Assembly (NCBI GenBank): GCA_003565625.1
Contig: PXBD01000059.1
Coordinates: 1 to 64,000 of the forward strand
Source: Gammaproteobacteria bacterium
Lineage (GTDB): Bacteria; Pseudomonadota; Gammaproteobacteria; Xanthomonadales; Wenzhouxiangellaceae
DNA length: 64,000 nucleotides
Direction: 5' to 3'
This document shows, piece after piece, positions 19,991 to 29,104 of this stretch. The notes below the pieces were generated by a model that was not told where the DNA came from, made no database searches, and worked only from the letters and a program-made list of their open reading frames with translations. The position numbers were made by a program, and so were the translations under genes. How positions within the stretch are numbered: position 1 is the stretch's first letter; each line of letters opens with the position of its first letter.

Positions 19991-20724
19991 CAATCGGCCT
20001 TTTTCAGTTCCAGCACGATCCGGTTGGCGGCCAGCCAGAAGCCGATCACCAGCACGAAGTACAGCAGGTCGCGCAAATCCAGCACCCCGCGCGAAATCGA
20101 GCTGAAGTGGACCAGGAAGCTCAGGTTGGCAATGGCGTCGATCAGGGCCTGCGGCAGCCAGCCGCGGAAGACGTCGAGCACCATCGGCAAGCCGGAGAGC
20201 AGAAACAGAAAGCACACTACAACCGACAGGATGAAGGCCACGACCTGGTTGCGAGTGGCCGCCGAAAGGCAGGCACTGATGGCCAGAAACCCGCCCGCCA
20301 TCAGCCAGCTGCCCAGGTAGGCGGCAATAATGACTCCGTTGTCGGGGCGGCCGAGCACATTGACCGTGATCCAGATAGGAAAGGTCAGCGCCAGGGCCAG
20401 ACCGATGAACAGCCAGGCCGCCAGGAACTTGCCCAGGACCGCCTCGGTGGCGGTAATCGGCAGCGTCAGGAGCAGCTCGACGGTACCGGACTTGCGTTCC
20501 TCGGCCCACAGACGCATGCCGATGGCGGGCACCAGGAACAGGTACAGCCAGGGATGAAAGCGGAAAAACGGTTCCAGGTCGGCGATCTCGCGTTCATAAA
20601 AACCGCCCAGGTAAAAGGTAAACACCGCCGACATGATCAGATAGATCACGATGAACACGTAGGCCACCGGGGTGGCGAAGTAGCTGGCCAGCTCACGCCG
20701 CAGCACGACCGCAAGATTGCTCAT
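19990..20724 (-). CDS. ABC transporter permease (GldF/ABC-2 type)
   Basis: This 244-residue ABC-2 permease has about six hydrophobic helices. Motifs include RRELASYFATPVAYVFIVIY at the N-terminus and GMRLWAEERKSGTVELLLTLP, typical of GldF-like permeases. Its start overlaps the ATPase stop by one base and its stop overlaps the gldG-like start, so the subunits are translationally coupled. Confidence 0.9.
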   Translation of the reverse strand: MSNLAVVLRRELASYFATPVAYVFIVIYLIMSAVFTFYLGGFYEREIADLEPFFRFHPWLYLFLVPAIGMRLWAEERKSGTVELLLTLPITATEAVLGKFLAAWLFIGLALALTFPIWITVNVLGRPDNGVIIAAYLGSWLMAGGFLAISACLSAATRNQVVAFILSVVVCFLFLLSGLPMVLDVFRGWLPQALIDAIANLSFLVHFSSISRGVLDLRDLLYFVLVIGFWLAANRIVLELKKAD

Positions 20725-21647
20725 CAGGCCGCCTCCTGCTGGCCGGTGACGGTACGAAAGACCTCGTCCATCCGACCCGATTCGAGCTGGATCTGCGACA
20801 CCGCCCAGCCGGCCGCCTGAACCTCTCGGGTTACGGCCTCGAACAGGTTGCCGCGACCGCTGGGAAACACGGTCAAGCGCCCACGCCGGATTTCAACCTC
20901 GGCCGACTCCTGCAGCGCACCCAGTACCGAGGCAGCCGCCTGGAGATCATCCAGCACCAGGGTTACGGCATTGTGGTAGCGCGAACGGCGCAACAGGCCG
21001 GCCGGCGTATCGTCGGCCAGCAGCCGGCCGCGGGCGATGATCATGGCCCTGGTACACAGGGCGTCGACCTCTTCGAGAATGTGGGTGGAAATGATCATGA
21101 TGCGCTCGCTGGCCATGTCCCGGATCAGCTGGCGAACCTCATGTTTCTGGTTCGGATCGAGACCGTCGGTAGGCTCGTCGAGCACCAGCGCCGGGGGGTC
21201 GTGGAGAATGGCCTGCGCAATGCCGACCCGACGCTTGAAGCCCTTGGAAAGGGTCTCGATGCTCTGCCCGACCACCTCGCCCAGGCTGAGCCGGTCGAGG
21301 GCCGAATGAACGCGCGCAGCCAGTTCGCCCCCCCGAAAACCGCGCGCCTCGCCGACGAAGCGCAGGAAACGGCCTACCGAAAGCTCACCGTAGAGCGGCG
21401 CGCCCTCGGGCAAGTACCCCAGCATCCGGCGCGCAGCCAGGCTGTCGCGGCGAATGTCGTGGCCGAAGATCTCGGCGCTGCCGCTGCTCGGCTCGAGGAA
21501 CCCGGTCAGCATCTTCATCGTGGTCGACTTGCCGGCCCCGTTGGGGCCGAGAAAGCCCAGGATGGTGCCGGGCTCGACTTCGAAAGACAGTCGGTCGACC
21601 GCGATCAGCGGCCCGTAGTGGCGACTCAGCGATTTGGCTTTGATCAT
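20724..21647 (-). CDS. ABC transporter ATP-binding protein (GldA type)
   Basis: The 307-residue ATPase has Walker A GFLGPNGAGKSTTMKML, a Q-loop region around GYLPEGAPLYGELSV, signature LSKGFKRRVGIAQA, Walker B ALVLDEPTDGLDPNQ and the switch His in IISTHILEEV. The C-terminal ~85 residues are the extra domain seen in GldA/CcmA-like ATPases. It is the first gene of the four-gene operon. The 130 bp before it, shared with the divergent M14 gene, shows no obvious promoter. Confidence 0.92.
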   Translation of the reverse strand: MIKAKSLSRHYGPLIAVDRLSFEVEPGTILGFLGPNGAGKSTTMKMLTGFLEPSSGSAEIFGHDIRRDSLAARRMLGYLPEGAPLYGELSVGRFLRFVGEARGFRGGELAARVHSALDRLSLGEVVGQSIETLSKGFKRRVGIAQAILHDPPALVLDEPTDGLDPNQKHEVRQLIRDMASERIMIISTHILEEVDALCTRAMIIARGRLLADDTPAGLLRRSRYHNAVTLVLDDLQAAASVLGALQESAEVEIRRGRLTVFPSGRGNLFEAVTREVQAAGWAVSQIQLESGRMDEVFRTVTGQQEAA

Positions 21648-21776
21648 GCCTGCAGGTCTCTTGCCGTGGTGATGGTGGCCTTCGTTCTCGCCGCCTAGTT
21701 TTGGGGACGATGGAGCGACGGTTCAAGGTGAGCCTAAAGGTGGTAGCTTATAGGGTTGACCGACACAGGATAGCGC

Positions 21777-22847
21777 ATGAAACCGGCCATACTGGATCAT
21801 CTGCCCGACGGATTGCTCGAGCTTCCGGCCACGGAACTGCATCGGCAACTCGACGGCCCGACCCTGATCCATATTCCTGGCCGACGGCCCCAGCCCCTGT
21901 TTGTCTCGGTTCTTCAGCACGGCAACGAGGTCTCGGGCTGGGATGCGGTCCGGCGCCTGCTCAAAAGCCGCTACGGGCGCGATCCCCTGCCGCGCAGTCT
22001 GATCCTGCTGATCTCCAACGTTCGCGCAGCGGCGCGCGGACGTCGCCACCTGGCCGACCAACCCGATTTCAACCGCTGCTGGCCCGGCTCGGATACGGTG
22101 CCAACCATCTGGCACGAGGTGTTCGCCGAAATTACCGATCATGTCCGTCTCAGAAAGCCGGTCGCCAGCATCGACATCCACAACAACACCGGCCGGAATC
22201 CGCACTACTCGGCGGTCAACCGCATCGAACCGCTGCGCCTGCAGCTGGCCTCGCTGTTTTCACGCACCGTGATTTATTTCACCGAACCGCGCGGGGTGCA
22301 GTCCATGGCCTTTGGCGAATTCTGCCCGTCGGTCACGCTGGAGTGCGGCCTGTCCGGCGACAGCGACGGCAGTGACCACGCCATGGCCTATCTGGACACC
22401 ATTCTCAACCTGCCCCAACTGGCATCAACCATGCCGTCTCCGGAAGACCTGGAATTGTTCAGCATGATCGCGACCGTACGGGTGGCCGAGGACGTGGAGT
22501 TCAGCTTCGGTACCGCCGGCGACCTGCGCTTGCCGCCCGATCTCGACCGGCTCAATTTTCGCGAAATGCCGCCCGGCACGCGCCTGGCCGAACACCGCAA
22601 CGGCTGCGGTCAGGCCCTGCTGGCCCAGGGCCACGATGGCCGCGATTTATCCGCAGATTGTTTCCTTCTCAAAGACCAGCAGATCGTGACCCGCAAACCG
22701 CTGATGCCGGCGATGATGACTACCGATGAATTCATTGCCCGCAACGACTGTCTGTGCTATTTCATGGAAAGAGTCAGCGTTGAGCCAGGTGATGCCCCGG
22801 CGGTTGACCGCGGCGAAGATTCCGGGCTGCCGGAGACGCTGCCCTGA
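21777..22847 (+). CDS. M14 family zinc carboxypeptidase-like hydrolase
   Basis: The 356-residue protein has the M14 zinc ligands: H48xxE51 in LQHGNEVSG, a later His in SIDIHNNTGRNPHYS, and a likely catalytic Glu in CPSVTLECG. The last context resembles the succinylglutamate desuccinylase/aspartoacylase branch more than digestive carboxypeptidases. It has no signal peptide, so it should act in the cytoplasm on a small acylated substrate or peptide. It is divergent from the ABC operon. Confidence 0.83.
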   Translation: MKPAILDHLPDGLLELPATELHRQLDGPTLIHIPGRRPQPLFVSVLQHGNEVSGWDAVRRLLKSRYGRDPLPRSLILLISNVRAAARGRRHLADQPDFNRCWPGSDTVPTIWHEVFAEITDHVRLRKPVASIDIHNNTGRNPHYSAVNRIEPLRLQLASLFSRTVIYFTEPRGVQSMAFGEFCPSVTLECGLSGDSDGSDHAMAYLDTILNLPQLASTMPSPEDLELFSMIATVRVAEDVEFSFGTAGDLRLPPDLDRLNFREMPPGTRLAEHRNGCGQALLAQGHDGRDLSADCFLLKDQQIVTRKPLMPAMMTTDEFIARNDCLCYFMERVSVEPGDAPAVDRGEDSGLPETLP

Positions 22848-22942
22848 AAACCCGGCCAAAGCGCCCGGATTGACAATCGCCCGAAGGCACAATCGCAGGT
22901 ATGCTGAAGGTCGGGATTAGCAGCAATACAGGATCGTGAATC

Positions 22943-23152
22943 ATGAACTTGTTCTCCGCCGCCGTAGCCATCGTCGCCATTATGGCCATCGTCTCGATCG
23001 CGGAAAAATGGATTCAGTCGCGCCGCTCCGCCGAAGCGCTTGAGAACTCGGTGGAAGAGGCGCTAGGCGAGTTGCGCGAGCGGATCGAAACACTGGAGCG
23101 CATCGTTACCGACCAGCGCGAAACCCTGCGCCGCAAATTCGATGAACTCTGA
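22943..23152 (+). CDS. Small single-helix membrane protein with coiled coil, PspB-like
   Basis: The 69-residue protein has one N-terminal helix (AAVAIVAIMAIVSIAEKWI) and then a charged coiled coil (ELRERIETLERIVTDQRE). Layout and the RERIETLE segment resemble the phage-shock protein PspB, which couples PspA and PspC, but similarity is short and PspA/PspC genes are absent here. Its last 11 bp overlap the start of the DUF502 gene, so the two are coupled. Function unassigned. Confidence 0.7.
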   Translation: MNLFSAAVAIVAIMAIVSIAEKWIQSRRSAEALENSVEEALGELRERIETLERIVTDQRETLRRKFDEL

Positions 23153-23744
23153 AAATCATCGCTTTGCCGCCCTGGTGCGGCTGTTTTTCAAGGGTCTGGC
23201 AACGATCATCCCGATCGCGCTTACTCTGATCATCGTGTTCTGGCTGGCCGGGCTGGCCGAGGGAGGCGTGGGCCGCGCCATCCAGTTCCTGCTGCCGGAA
23301 AACTGGTACATCCGGGGCATGGGGCTGGTCGGCGGCATCCTGCTGGTGATCCTGATCGGACTGCTCAGTCAGGTTTACCTATTCCGCAAGCTGATCGCCT
23401 TTGGCGAGGGCATCCTCGATCGCATGCCGGTGGTCAAATCGGTGTTTCGCGCCACCAAGGACTTCGTCGAATACTTTTCCGGCGACGATCAGGGCAAGTT
23501 CAACCAGGTCGTACTGGTCCGCCACCCGGATCTGAAGTTCTCCGTACTCGGCTTCATCACCCGGGAAGACTTCTCCAGCCTGCCGTTCGGCAGCGAGGGC
23601 GAAGTCGCGGTGTACCTGCCCCTGAGCTACCAGATTGCCGGCTACACGCTGTTTGTGCCGCGCGAGTGGTGTGAACCGGTCGACATGCCCTTTGAAGACG
23701 CGGTCCGGCTGATCCTGACCGCGGCCATGACGAGGCGAAGCTAG
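23142..23744 (+). CDS. DUF502 family inner-membrane protein
   Basis: The 200-residue protein has two N-terminal helices (GLATIIPIALTLIIVFWLAGL and GMGLVGGILLVILIGLL) followed by the DUF502 core: ILDRMPVVKSVFRATKDFVEYFSG, then VLVRHPDLKFSVLGFITRE and AVYLPLSYQIAGYTLFVPREW (quoted in parts). DUF502 proteins are widespread membrane proteins of unknown role. Co-expressed with the small coiled-coil membrane protein before it. Confidence 0.85.
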   Translation: MNSENHRFAALVRLFFKGLATIIPIALTLIIVFWLAGLAEGGVGRAIQFLLPENWYIRGMGLVGGILLVILIGLLSQVYLFRKLIAFGEGILDRMPVVKSVFRATKDFVEYFSGDDQGKFNQVVLVRHPDLKFSVLGFITREDFSSLPFGSEGEVAVYLPLSYQIAGYTLFVPREWCEPVDMPFEDAVRLILTAAMTRRS

Positions 23745-23755
23745 CGAGCTTCGCC
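23734..23755. terminator. Hairpin between convergent DUF502 and prpC genes
   Basis: GGCGAAGCT-AGCG-AGCTTCGCC forms a 9-bp stem that includes the DUF502 stop codon (TAG at 23742-23744) and ends 9 bp before the prpC stop. No clear T-run follows on either strand, so it is a weak or Rho-assisted bidirectional terminator candidate. Confidence 0.4.
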
Positions 23756-23763
23756 AAATACCT

Positions 23764-24885
23764 CTATCTTTGCCCGATCGGCGGCACGTCGCGGTCGTCC
23801 GGGCCGATATAGTCGGCGCTGGGCCGAATAATGCGGTTGTTGGCGCGCTGCTCCATCACGTGTGCGCACCAGCCGGTCACGCGCGACATGACGAAGATCG
23901 GCGTGAACAGGCCCGTCGGAATGCCCATGAAGTGGTAAGCCGAGGCATGGAAAAAATCAGCGTTGGCGAACAGCTTCTTTTCCTCCCACATGGTCTTTTC
24001 GACCGCCTCGGAGACCGGGAAGAGCACCGTATCGCCCACATCCTCGGCCAGCTTGCGCGACCACTCGCGGATGATTGCGTTGCGCGGATCTTTCTCCCGG
24101 TAGACCGCATGGCCAAAGCCCATGATCTTTTCCTTGGCCGCCAGCATGCGCAGAACGTCAGTGCGCGCCTCTTCGGCCGAACCGTATTTCTCGATCATGG
24201 CCATCGCGCTTTCGTTGGCCCCGCCGTGCAAGGGGCCCCGGAGCGAGCCAATGGCGCCGGTCACGCAGGAATGCAGATCCGAAAGCGTGGAGGCACACAC
24301 CCGGGCGGTAAAGGTGGAGGCGTTGAATTCGTGCTCGGCGTACAGGATCAGCGACACGTCCATGACCCGGGCATGCAACTCATTGGGCGGTTCGCCGCGC
24401 AGCAAGTGCAGGAAATGCCCGCCGATACCATCATCATCGGTCTCCACGTCGATCCGCACACCGTCGTGGCTGTAGCGATACCAGTAGCAGATCATCGAAG
24501 GCAGCACGGCCAGCAGGCGGTCTGCTACGTCGTCCTGCTCCGAGAAATCGTGCTCCGGCTCCAGGTTGCCGAGCATGGAACACCCGGTTCGCATGACGTC
24601 CATCGGATGGGTCGACGCCGGAATGCGCTCGAGGACCTCCTTGAGTGCCGCCGGCAGCGAGCGCAGCGACTGCAGGCGCCGGCTGTAGGCGGTGAGCTCG
24701 GCACCGGATGGCAAATGCCCTTTCAGGATCAGGTGAGCCACCTCATTGAAGCTGGCTTTTTCGGCCAGATCATCCACGGCGTAACCGCGATAGCGCAGGC
24801 TGTTACCCACTGCACCGACGGTGCAGATGGCGGTCTGGCCGGCCGACTGCCCTCTCAGGCCGGCTCCGGTATTCTTCTCGCTCAT
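23764..24885 (-). CDS. prpC: 2-methylcitrate synthase
   Basis: PrpC condenses propionyl-CoA with oxaloacetate in the methylcitrate cycle. The 373-residue protein has the citrate synthase catalytic residues: His in SLRGPLHGGANE, His in IMGFGHAVYREKDPRN and Asp in RPSADYIGP. The short length and N-terminus (RGQSAGQTAICTVG) fit methylcitrate synthase rather than TCA citrate synthase. It follows prpB with TGA directly adjoining ATG. prpD/acnD and prpR are not in the window. Confidence 0.94.
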   Translation of the reverse strand: MSEKNTGAGLRGQSAGQTAICTVGAVGNSLRYRGYAVDDLAEKASFNEVAHLILKGHLPSGAELTAYSRRLQSLRSLPAALKEVLERIPASTHPMDVMRTGCSMLGNLEPEHDFSEQDDVADRLLAVLPSMICYWYRYSHDGVRIDVETDDDGIGGHFLHLLRGEPPNELHARVMDVSLILYAEHEFNASTFTARVCASTLSDLHSCVTGAIGSLRGPLHGGANESAMAMIEKYGSAEEARTDVLRMLAAKEKIMGFGHAVYREKDPRNAIIREWSRKLAEDVGDTVLFPVSEAVEKTMWEEKKLFANADFFHASAYHFMGIPTGLFTPIFVMSRVTGWCAHVMEQRANNRIIRPSADYIGPDDRDVPPIGQR

Positions 24886-25767
24886 TCAGGACTCCTTGCT
24901 GAACAGTTGATCGAGCTTTCGCTCGTACTCGTGGTAGCCGAGCACCTTGTACAAGTCCTCCCGGGTCTGCATGGTCTCGACCACGTTGCGCTGATGGCCG
25001 TCGCGGGCCACGGATTCATAGACAGCCAGTGCCGCTTTGCTCATGGCGCGAAACGCACTGAGCGGATACAGCACCATGGCCACACCAACCGAGCCCAGTT
25101 CGCTGACGCTGAACAACGGTGTGCGGCCAAATTCGGTGATGTTGGCCAGCACCGGTGCCGGCACCTGGCGGGTGAATTCGCGGAATTCCTCCAGGGTGTG
25201 CAGGGCTTCAGCGAAAATCATGTCGGCCCCGGCTTCGACATAGTGGTTGGCGCGCTCGACCGCGGCGGCCATTCCCTCGGACGCATGGGCATCGGTGCGC
25301 GCCATGAACACGAAACTGTCGTCGCGGCGGGCGTCAATCCCGGCCCGAACGCGATCGACCATCTCGGCACAGGAGACCAGCGCCTTGTTGGGCCGATGGC
25401 CGCAGCGCTTGGCCTGGACCTGGTCTTCCATGTGCACGGCGGCAACCCCGGCACGCTCCATTTCACGTACCGTGCGGGCAATATTGAACGCGCTTCCCCA
25501 GCCGGTATCGACGTCCACCAGCAGCGGCAGATCGCACGCATCGGTGATCCGGCGGGCATCGTCTGCCACGTCGGCCAGTTGGCTGATTCCCAGGTCGGGC
25601 AAACCCAGTGACGCGTTGGCCACGCCGGCTCCGGACAGGTAAATCGCCTGATGCCCGGCCTGCTGGGCCAACAGCGCGCTGAAGGCATTCACCGTACCAA
25701 CGATCTGCAGCGGCTCCTTGCCGGTAACCAGCTCACGGAATCTCGCGCCCGCGGTGGACTGGACCAT
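24886..25767 (-). CDS. prpB: Methylisocitrate lyase
   Basis: PrpB cleaves 2-methylisocitrate into pyruvate and succinate. The 293-residue protein has the ICL/PEPM-superfamily motif [13 protein letters not shown] with the catalytic Cys, the metal-binding [13 protein letters not shown] and the [12 protein letters not shown] block. It begins with ATG after a strong GAGGGAGGTG ribosome-binding site and is the first gene of prpBC. Confidence 0.95.
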   Translation of the reverse strand: MVQSTAGARFRELVTGKEPLQIVGTVNAFSALLAQQAGHQAIYLSGAGVANASLGLPDLGISQLADVADDARRITDACDLPLLVDVDTGWGSAFNIARTVREMERAGVAAVHMEDQVQAKRCGHRPNKALVSCAEMVDRVRAGIDARRDDSFVFMARTDAHASEGMAAAVERANHYVEAGADMIFAEALHTLEEFREFTRQVPAPVLANITEFGRTPLFSVSELGSVGVAMVLYPLSAFRAMSKAALAVYESVARDGHQRNVVETMQTREDLYKVLGYHEYERKLDQLFSKES

Positions 25768-25804
25768 GAAAACACCTCCCTCTTATCGCAACTTTATGGT
25801 TTCA

Positions 25805-25810
25805 ATTCTA
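25805..25810 (-). promoter_or_regulatory. Candidate -10 of prpBC
   Basis: On the minus strand TAGAAT (5 of 6) lies 37 bp before the prpB ATG and upstream of its strong ribosome-binding site. The -35 region is poor, compatible with an activator-dependent promoter. Weak evidence. Confidence 0.35.
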
Positions 25811-25859
25811 GCACGCAGGCCCTGTTCGCGGCCCGCTCCAGGCACCCCGGCGACTGCAC

Positions 25860-27368
25860 TCAGAGCGCTTGAAAAGGCGCGCTTTCAGCCAGCGCCAGGG
25901 CCTCATTGGCCAACCTGGCGGCGGCGTTCCCGGGCAAAAACGGGATGGCAACCGCGCCGTGCGGCAGCACCAGTTCCAGGCTGACCAGATCATGCCGGCG
26001 CTGGGAGGGACTGCTGGTAATGCGGGCCTGCTGTACCTGGCGCAGATCAAAGCCCTCCAGGCGATGGCCCAGCAGGCCACTTCGCACCCACAGACGAAAG
26101 CCCTGGCGGGCCCAGCCCCAGTGCCGGAAGCGCAGGTGGAGAAGCGGCAGCGCCAGGGCCGCCAATACCGCCACCAGCAGCAGCGCCCAGTGGCTCGCGC
26201 CCAGCAGCAGTGCCAGCCCAACCAGCACCAGCAACTGAACCACCAACAGGCGCGACCAGGCAAACCGTCGAAAACGGGGACTGACCCCGTGCAACTCGGT
26301 TGGCCGGACCAGTCCGGGCAGGAGGTGCCGGGTCAACTCCAGGTCGCCAACCGCCAATCCGGGCAGAACAAAGGCGTTTTTCCGGCCGTCGGATTCCAGG
26401 TCGGACGAACGAGTCTGGCGAACGATCACGTGCCAGCTGCCCAGCAGCCGGCCCACGGCCGACTGGCGCAGCACCAGACCGGTCACCTTGGCCTGGCGCA
26501 CGGTCTGCTCGCGCCGGTCGAACAGGCCCGAGCTGGCGACCAGACGGTCGCCGCTTTCGAGCAGCTCAAACCCCCAGAACCGAACAAGCGCCAGCACACC
26601 GGATAACCCGAACAGGATCAGCAGCAGGGCCAGCACCACGGAAAGCCCCAGCAGCCAGTCCGGTGCCGCCAGGGTCAGCGCCTCGGCATTGCCCGCGGCC
26701 TCCTCGAACAAACCCTCCAGGCGCTCTTCGAAACGGTTGAGCAGATTACCGGCGAGGTAGAAAAACAGACCGGCGATCACCCAGACCTGGTTGCTCGACA
26801 AGCCATGCAGGAACAACCTCCCGGGCGTGGCGCGGAACAGGATGGCATCCTCGGCGGGCGCTGCATCGGAATCGGCCAGCTTGTCGTCGGCGAAGTCTGT
26901 GCCGCTGCGGGCCGCGCTGATGCGATCGCGCATGGTCTCTGCCAGCGAGCGATGAATCCCGGGCAGCTCAACCTCTTTGTCCGCCGCCCCCGGGGTCTGC
27001 AAACTGAACCGCACCAGTCCGAAAGGGCGAAAATACAATGGCTGACCGAGCTGGATATTCTGAACCCGGTCAAAGCGCACCCGCACTTCCTTGCGCTCGA
27101 TCAGCCCGCGGCGAACGCGCACCGCATCATCATCCAGCCGAAAGCGGAAGCGCCGATGGTAGATCATGGCCCCCAGCACCGACAACAGAAAAAATACCGA
27201 GACGATCAGCACGAGCTCACGCAACCCCAACCAGTCGGTAAAGGCGGCACCGGCACCGGCACCGGCAAACAGAAACAGGTTTTCACGAACCTGGCGCTGC
27301 AGGCCGCTCAACACCAGAAACACAAGCGCCAGCGGACTCAGCCGCTGCCAGCCATCGGCTGCTGTCAC
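25860..27368 (-). CDS. ydbT: Bacterial PH-domain membrane protein, YdbT type
   Basis: The 502-residue protein has several membrane helices and repeated bacterial PH-like (bPH2) segments: first RVRRGLIERKEVRVRFDRVQNIQ, then VASSGLFDRREQTVRQAKVTG, and a third near the C-terminus (RQGFRLWVRSGLLG; all quoted in parts). This three-copy layout matches B. subtilis YdbT. YdbS/YdbT pairs have been linked to resistance to some antimicrobial compounds in Bacillus, but the molecular role is unclear. It overlaps ydbS by 4 bp. Confidence 0.85.
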   Translation of the reverse strand: MTAADGWQRLSPLALVFLVLSGLQRQVRENLFLFAGAGAGAAFTDWLGLRELVLIVSVFFLLSVLGAMIYHRRFRFRLDDDAVRVRRGLIERKEVRVRFDRVQNIQLGQPLYFRPFGLVRFSLQTPGAADKEVELPGIHRSLAETMRDRISAARSGTDFADDKLADSDAAPAEDAILFRATPGRLFLHGLSSNQVWVIAGLFFYLAGNLLNRFEERLEGLFEEAAGNAEALTLAAPDWLLGLSVVLALLLILFGLSGVLALVRFWGFELLESGDRLVASSGLFDRREQTVRQAKVTGLVLRQSAVGRLLGSWHVIVRQTRSSDLESDGRKNAFVLPGLAVGDLELTRHLLPGLVRPTELHGVSPRFRRFAWSRLLVVQLLVLVGLALLLGASHWALLLVAVLAALALPLLHLRFRHWGWARQGFRLWVRSGLLGHRLEGFDLRQVQQARITSSPSQRRHDLVSLELVLPHGAVAIPFLPGNAAARLANEALALAESAPFQAL

Positions 27369-27949
27369 TCCTCGACCCCGTCGGCTTCAGACCGGAGCGG
27401 CTCGGCGCCGCTGCGAATCTGCTCGAGCAGGTGCTGACGGACCCGGCGGGCGGCGTCCTGTTCCAGTCCCTCGACGATGAGGTCGGCCGCCATGCCGCCG
27501 GCGGTAAAACACTTCACGCGCATCAGCCCGAACGCCCGCTCCAGCGGGCCGGAGGCAGTCTCGACGTGCTGGATCCGGGCAAACGGCAGAATCGAGGTAC
27601 GCCGCCAGATCAGGCCGGCGCGATACATCAGGTCATGCTCGCGCAGCGCCCAACCACGACGCCGCGCGTCCAGCCAGGCCACCGCAGCAAACCAGGCCAG
27701 GGCCAGCAGCGGCCCGGCCGCGATCCAGGCGGGCAGGCCCAGGTTGACAAATGGCAGGCGCGGACCGATCAGCAAGGCCGCACTGAGACCAAGCCAGAAC
27801 AACGCCGAGCTCAGCGCTGCATAGACGGCAAACCGCGGCGAGACCGACTGCAGGGCAACAGCGCGATAGTCCGGTAGTTCGTCCGGGTCGATGGTGCGAT
27901 TGCTGAAAGCCGTCGCCAGATCCGACCCCGCCTCACCAGCATCGCTCAT
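27365..27949 (-). CDS. ydbS: Bacterial PH-domain membrane protein, YdbS type
   Basis: The 194-residue protein has two membrane helices (AVYAALSSALFWLGLSAALLI and IAAGPLLALAWFAAVAWL) and one bPH2 domain (DLMYRAGLIWRRTSILPFARIQ, in parts). It is the small partner of YdbT. I chose the ATG at 27949, which overlaps the stop of the upstream APH-type kinase gene by 4 bp; longer reading would overlap that gene fully. Confidence 0.85.
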   Translation of the reverse strand: MSDAGEAGSDLATAFSNRTIDPDELPDYRAVALQSVSPRFAVYAALSSALFWLGLSAALLIGPRLPFVNLGLPAWIAAGPLLALAWFAAVAWLDARRRGWALREHDLMYRAGLIWRRTSILPFARIQHVETASGPLERAFGLMRVKCFTAGGMAADLIVEGLEQDAARRVRQHLLEQIRSGAEPLRSEADGVEE

Positions 27950-29028
27950 GCGCCCTCCCGTGCAGCCCGGCGAATCACGCGCCGGCAGCGCCAGAGGAGG
28001 TAGTTGACCGCAATCCAGAAATGGCGAAACTGCGGATTGCGGGTCTGGCCATGATGGAAGCGGTAGAAAATCTGCTGGGCGATTACGGCCAGGCGGAACA
28101 ACCCATAGACCTCGTAAAACGCCCAGTTGTCGACCTGACAGCCGGTTTTCCGGCAGTAGTAGTCGACCACCTCGGCGCGGCTGGGCATGCCGGGAATATG
28201 GGTAGGCTGACGCCGAAATCCCTTGAAATACTTCTCGTCGTCGGCCTGAACCCAATACGCCATGGAGTTACCCAGATCCATCAGCGGATCCCCCAGGGTC
28301 GCCAGTTCCCAGTCGAGCACGCCGATGATTTCCAGCGGGTCTTGCGGATTGAGCACGAGGTTGTCGAAACGGTAATCGCCGTGAATGACCCGGATCGATA
28401 CCTCATCGGGAACCCGCTCGGCGAGCCAGTCCATGACGTAACGCCCGGGCAGTACATTCCAGGTTCGGGCGCGCCGAAAACGTTCCGACCAGCCCTCGAT
28501 CTGGCGCCGGTTATAGCCGGCGCCCTTGCCCAATCTTTCCAGGCCGGCCGCGGCCACGTCGACCTGGTGGAGATCGATCAAACGGTCAATCGCGGCCAGG
28601 GCCAGGGTGCGGGCCTGCGCGCTGTCAAGCTCCAGCCCCGGCGGCAGATCAGAGCGCAGGATCACTCCCTCGAGGCGCTCCATGACGTAGAAATCGGCGC
28701 CGATGACCTCGGCATCGGTGCACAGGGCCAGCATTTCGGGGACGTAGGGGTAGACCGGCCTGAGCGCTTTCTGCACCTTGTACTCGCGGATCATGTTGTG
28801 GGCCGACTTCGCCTTCGTGCCGGGCGGCGGACGCCGCAGGATCAGATCCCGACCCGGATAGCGCAGACGATAGGTGAGGTTGGAGGCACCGCGCGCGAAC
28901 TGCTCGACCTCCGGCGTACCCTCCAGGCCGTCGATGTGCGCCTTCAGCCAGGCATCAACCGCCTGGATATCGAAACGATCTTCATCGCGCAGGGGTCTGG
29001 GACGGTCAATCAGAGTGGTCTGGGTCAT
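27946..29028 (-). CDS. APH-fold phosphotransferase (ACAD10/11 kinase-domain type)
   Basis: The 360-residue protein has the aminoglycoside phosphotransferase fold: FARGASNLTYRLRYPGRDLILRRPPPG (nucleotide loop, in parts), Brenner-like catalytic RVIHGDYRFDNLVL and the metal-binding GVLDWELATLGDPLMDLG. These are hallmarks of the ACAD10/11-type kinase rather than antibiotic resistance enzymes. It lies 76 bp after an acyl-CoA dehydrogenase gene on the same strand, the unfused form of human ACAD10/ACAD11. In that pathway the kinase phosphorylates the 4-hydroxyl of 4-hydroxyacyl-CoA. The start is the ATG at 29028. Confidence 0.85.
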   Translation of the reverse strand: MTQTTLIDRPRPLRDEDRFDIQAVDAWLKAHIDGLEGTPEVEQFARGASNLTYRLRYPGRDLILRRPPPGTKAKSAHNMIREYKVQKALRPVYPYVPEMLALCTDAEVIGADFYVMERLEGVILRSDLPPGLELDSAQARTLALAAIDRLIDLHQVDVAAAGLERLGKGAGYNRRQIEGWSERFRRARTWNVLPGRYVMDWLAERVPDEVSIRVIHGDYRFDNLVLNPQDPLEIIGVLDWELATLGDPLMDLGNSMAYWVQADDEKYFKGFRRQPTHIPGMPSRAEVVDYYCRKTGCQVDNWAFYEVYGLFRLAVIAQQIFYRFHHGQTRNPQFRHFWIAVNYLLWRCRRVIRRAAREGA

Positions 29029-29104
29029 GGCTGGCTGACACCCTTTCAACAGGCTGCAAGGATAGCAAGAAGCAGCCCCCGGGCTGCGTTGCGCGGATGG
29101 GTAT

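Noticed and set aside
22870-22905. Perfect TTGACA followed by TATGCT upstream of the small coiled-coil gene
   Set aside because: The spacer is 24 bp, too long for a sigma-70 promoter, and no better -10 lies at 16-18 bp.
27946-29028. Aminoglycoside resistance kinase
   Set aside because: The fold is shared, but the DWELATLGDPLMDLG context and the adjacent acyl-CoA dehydrogenase point to the ACAD10/11 kinase type.
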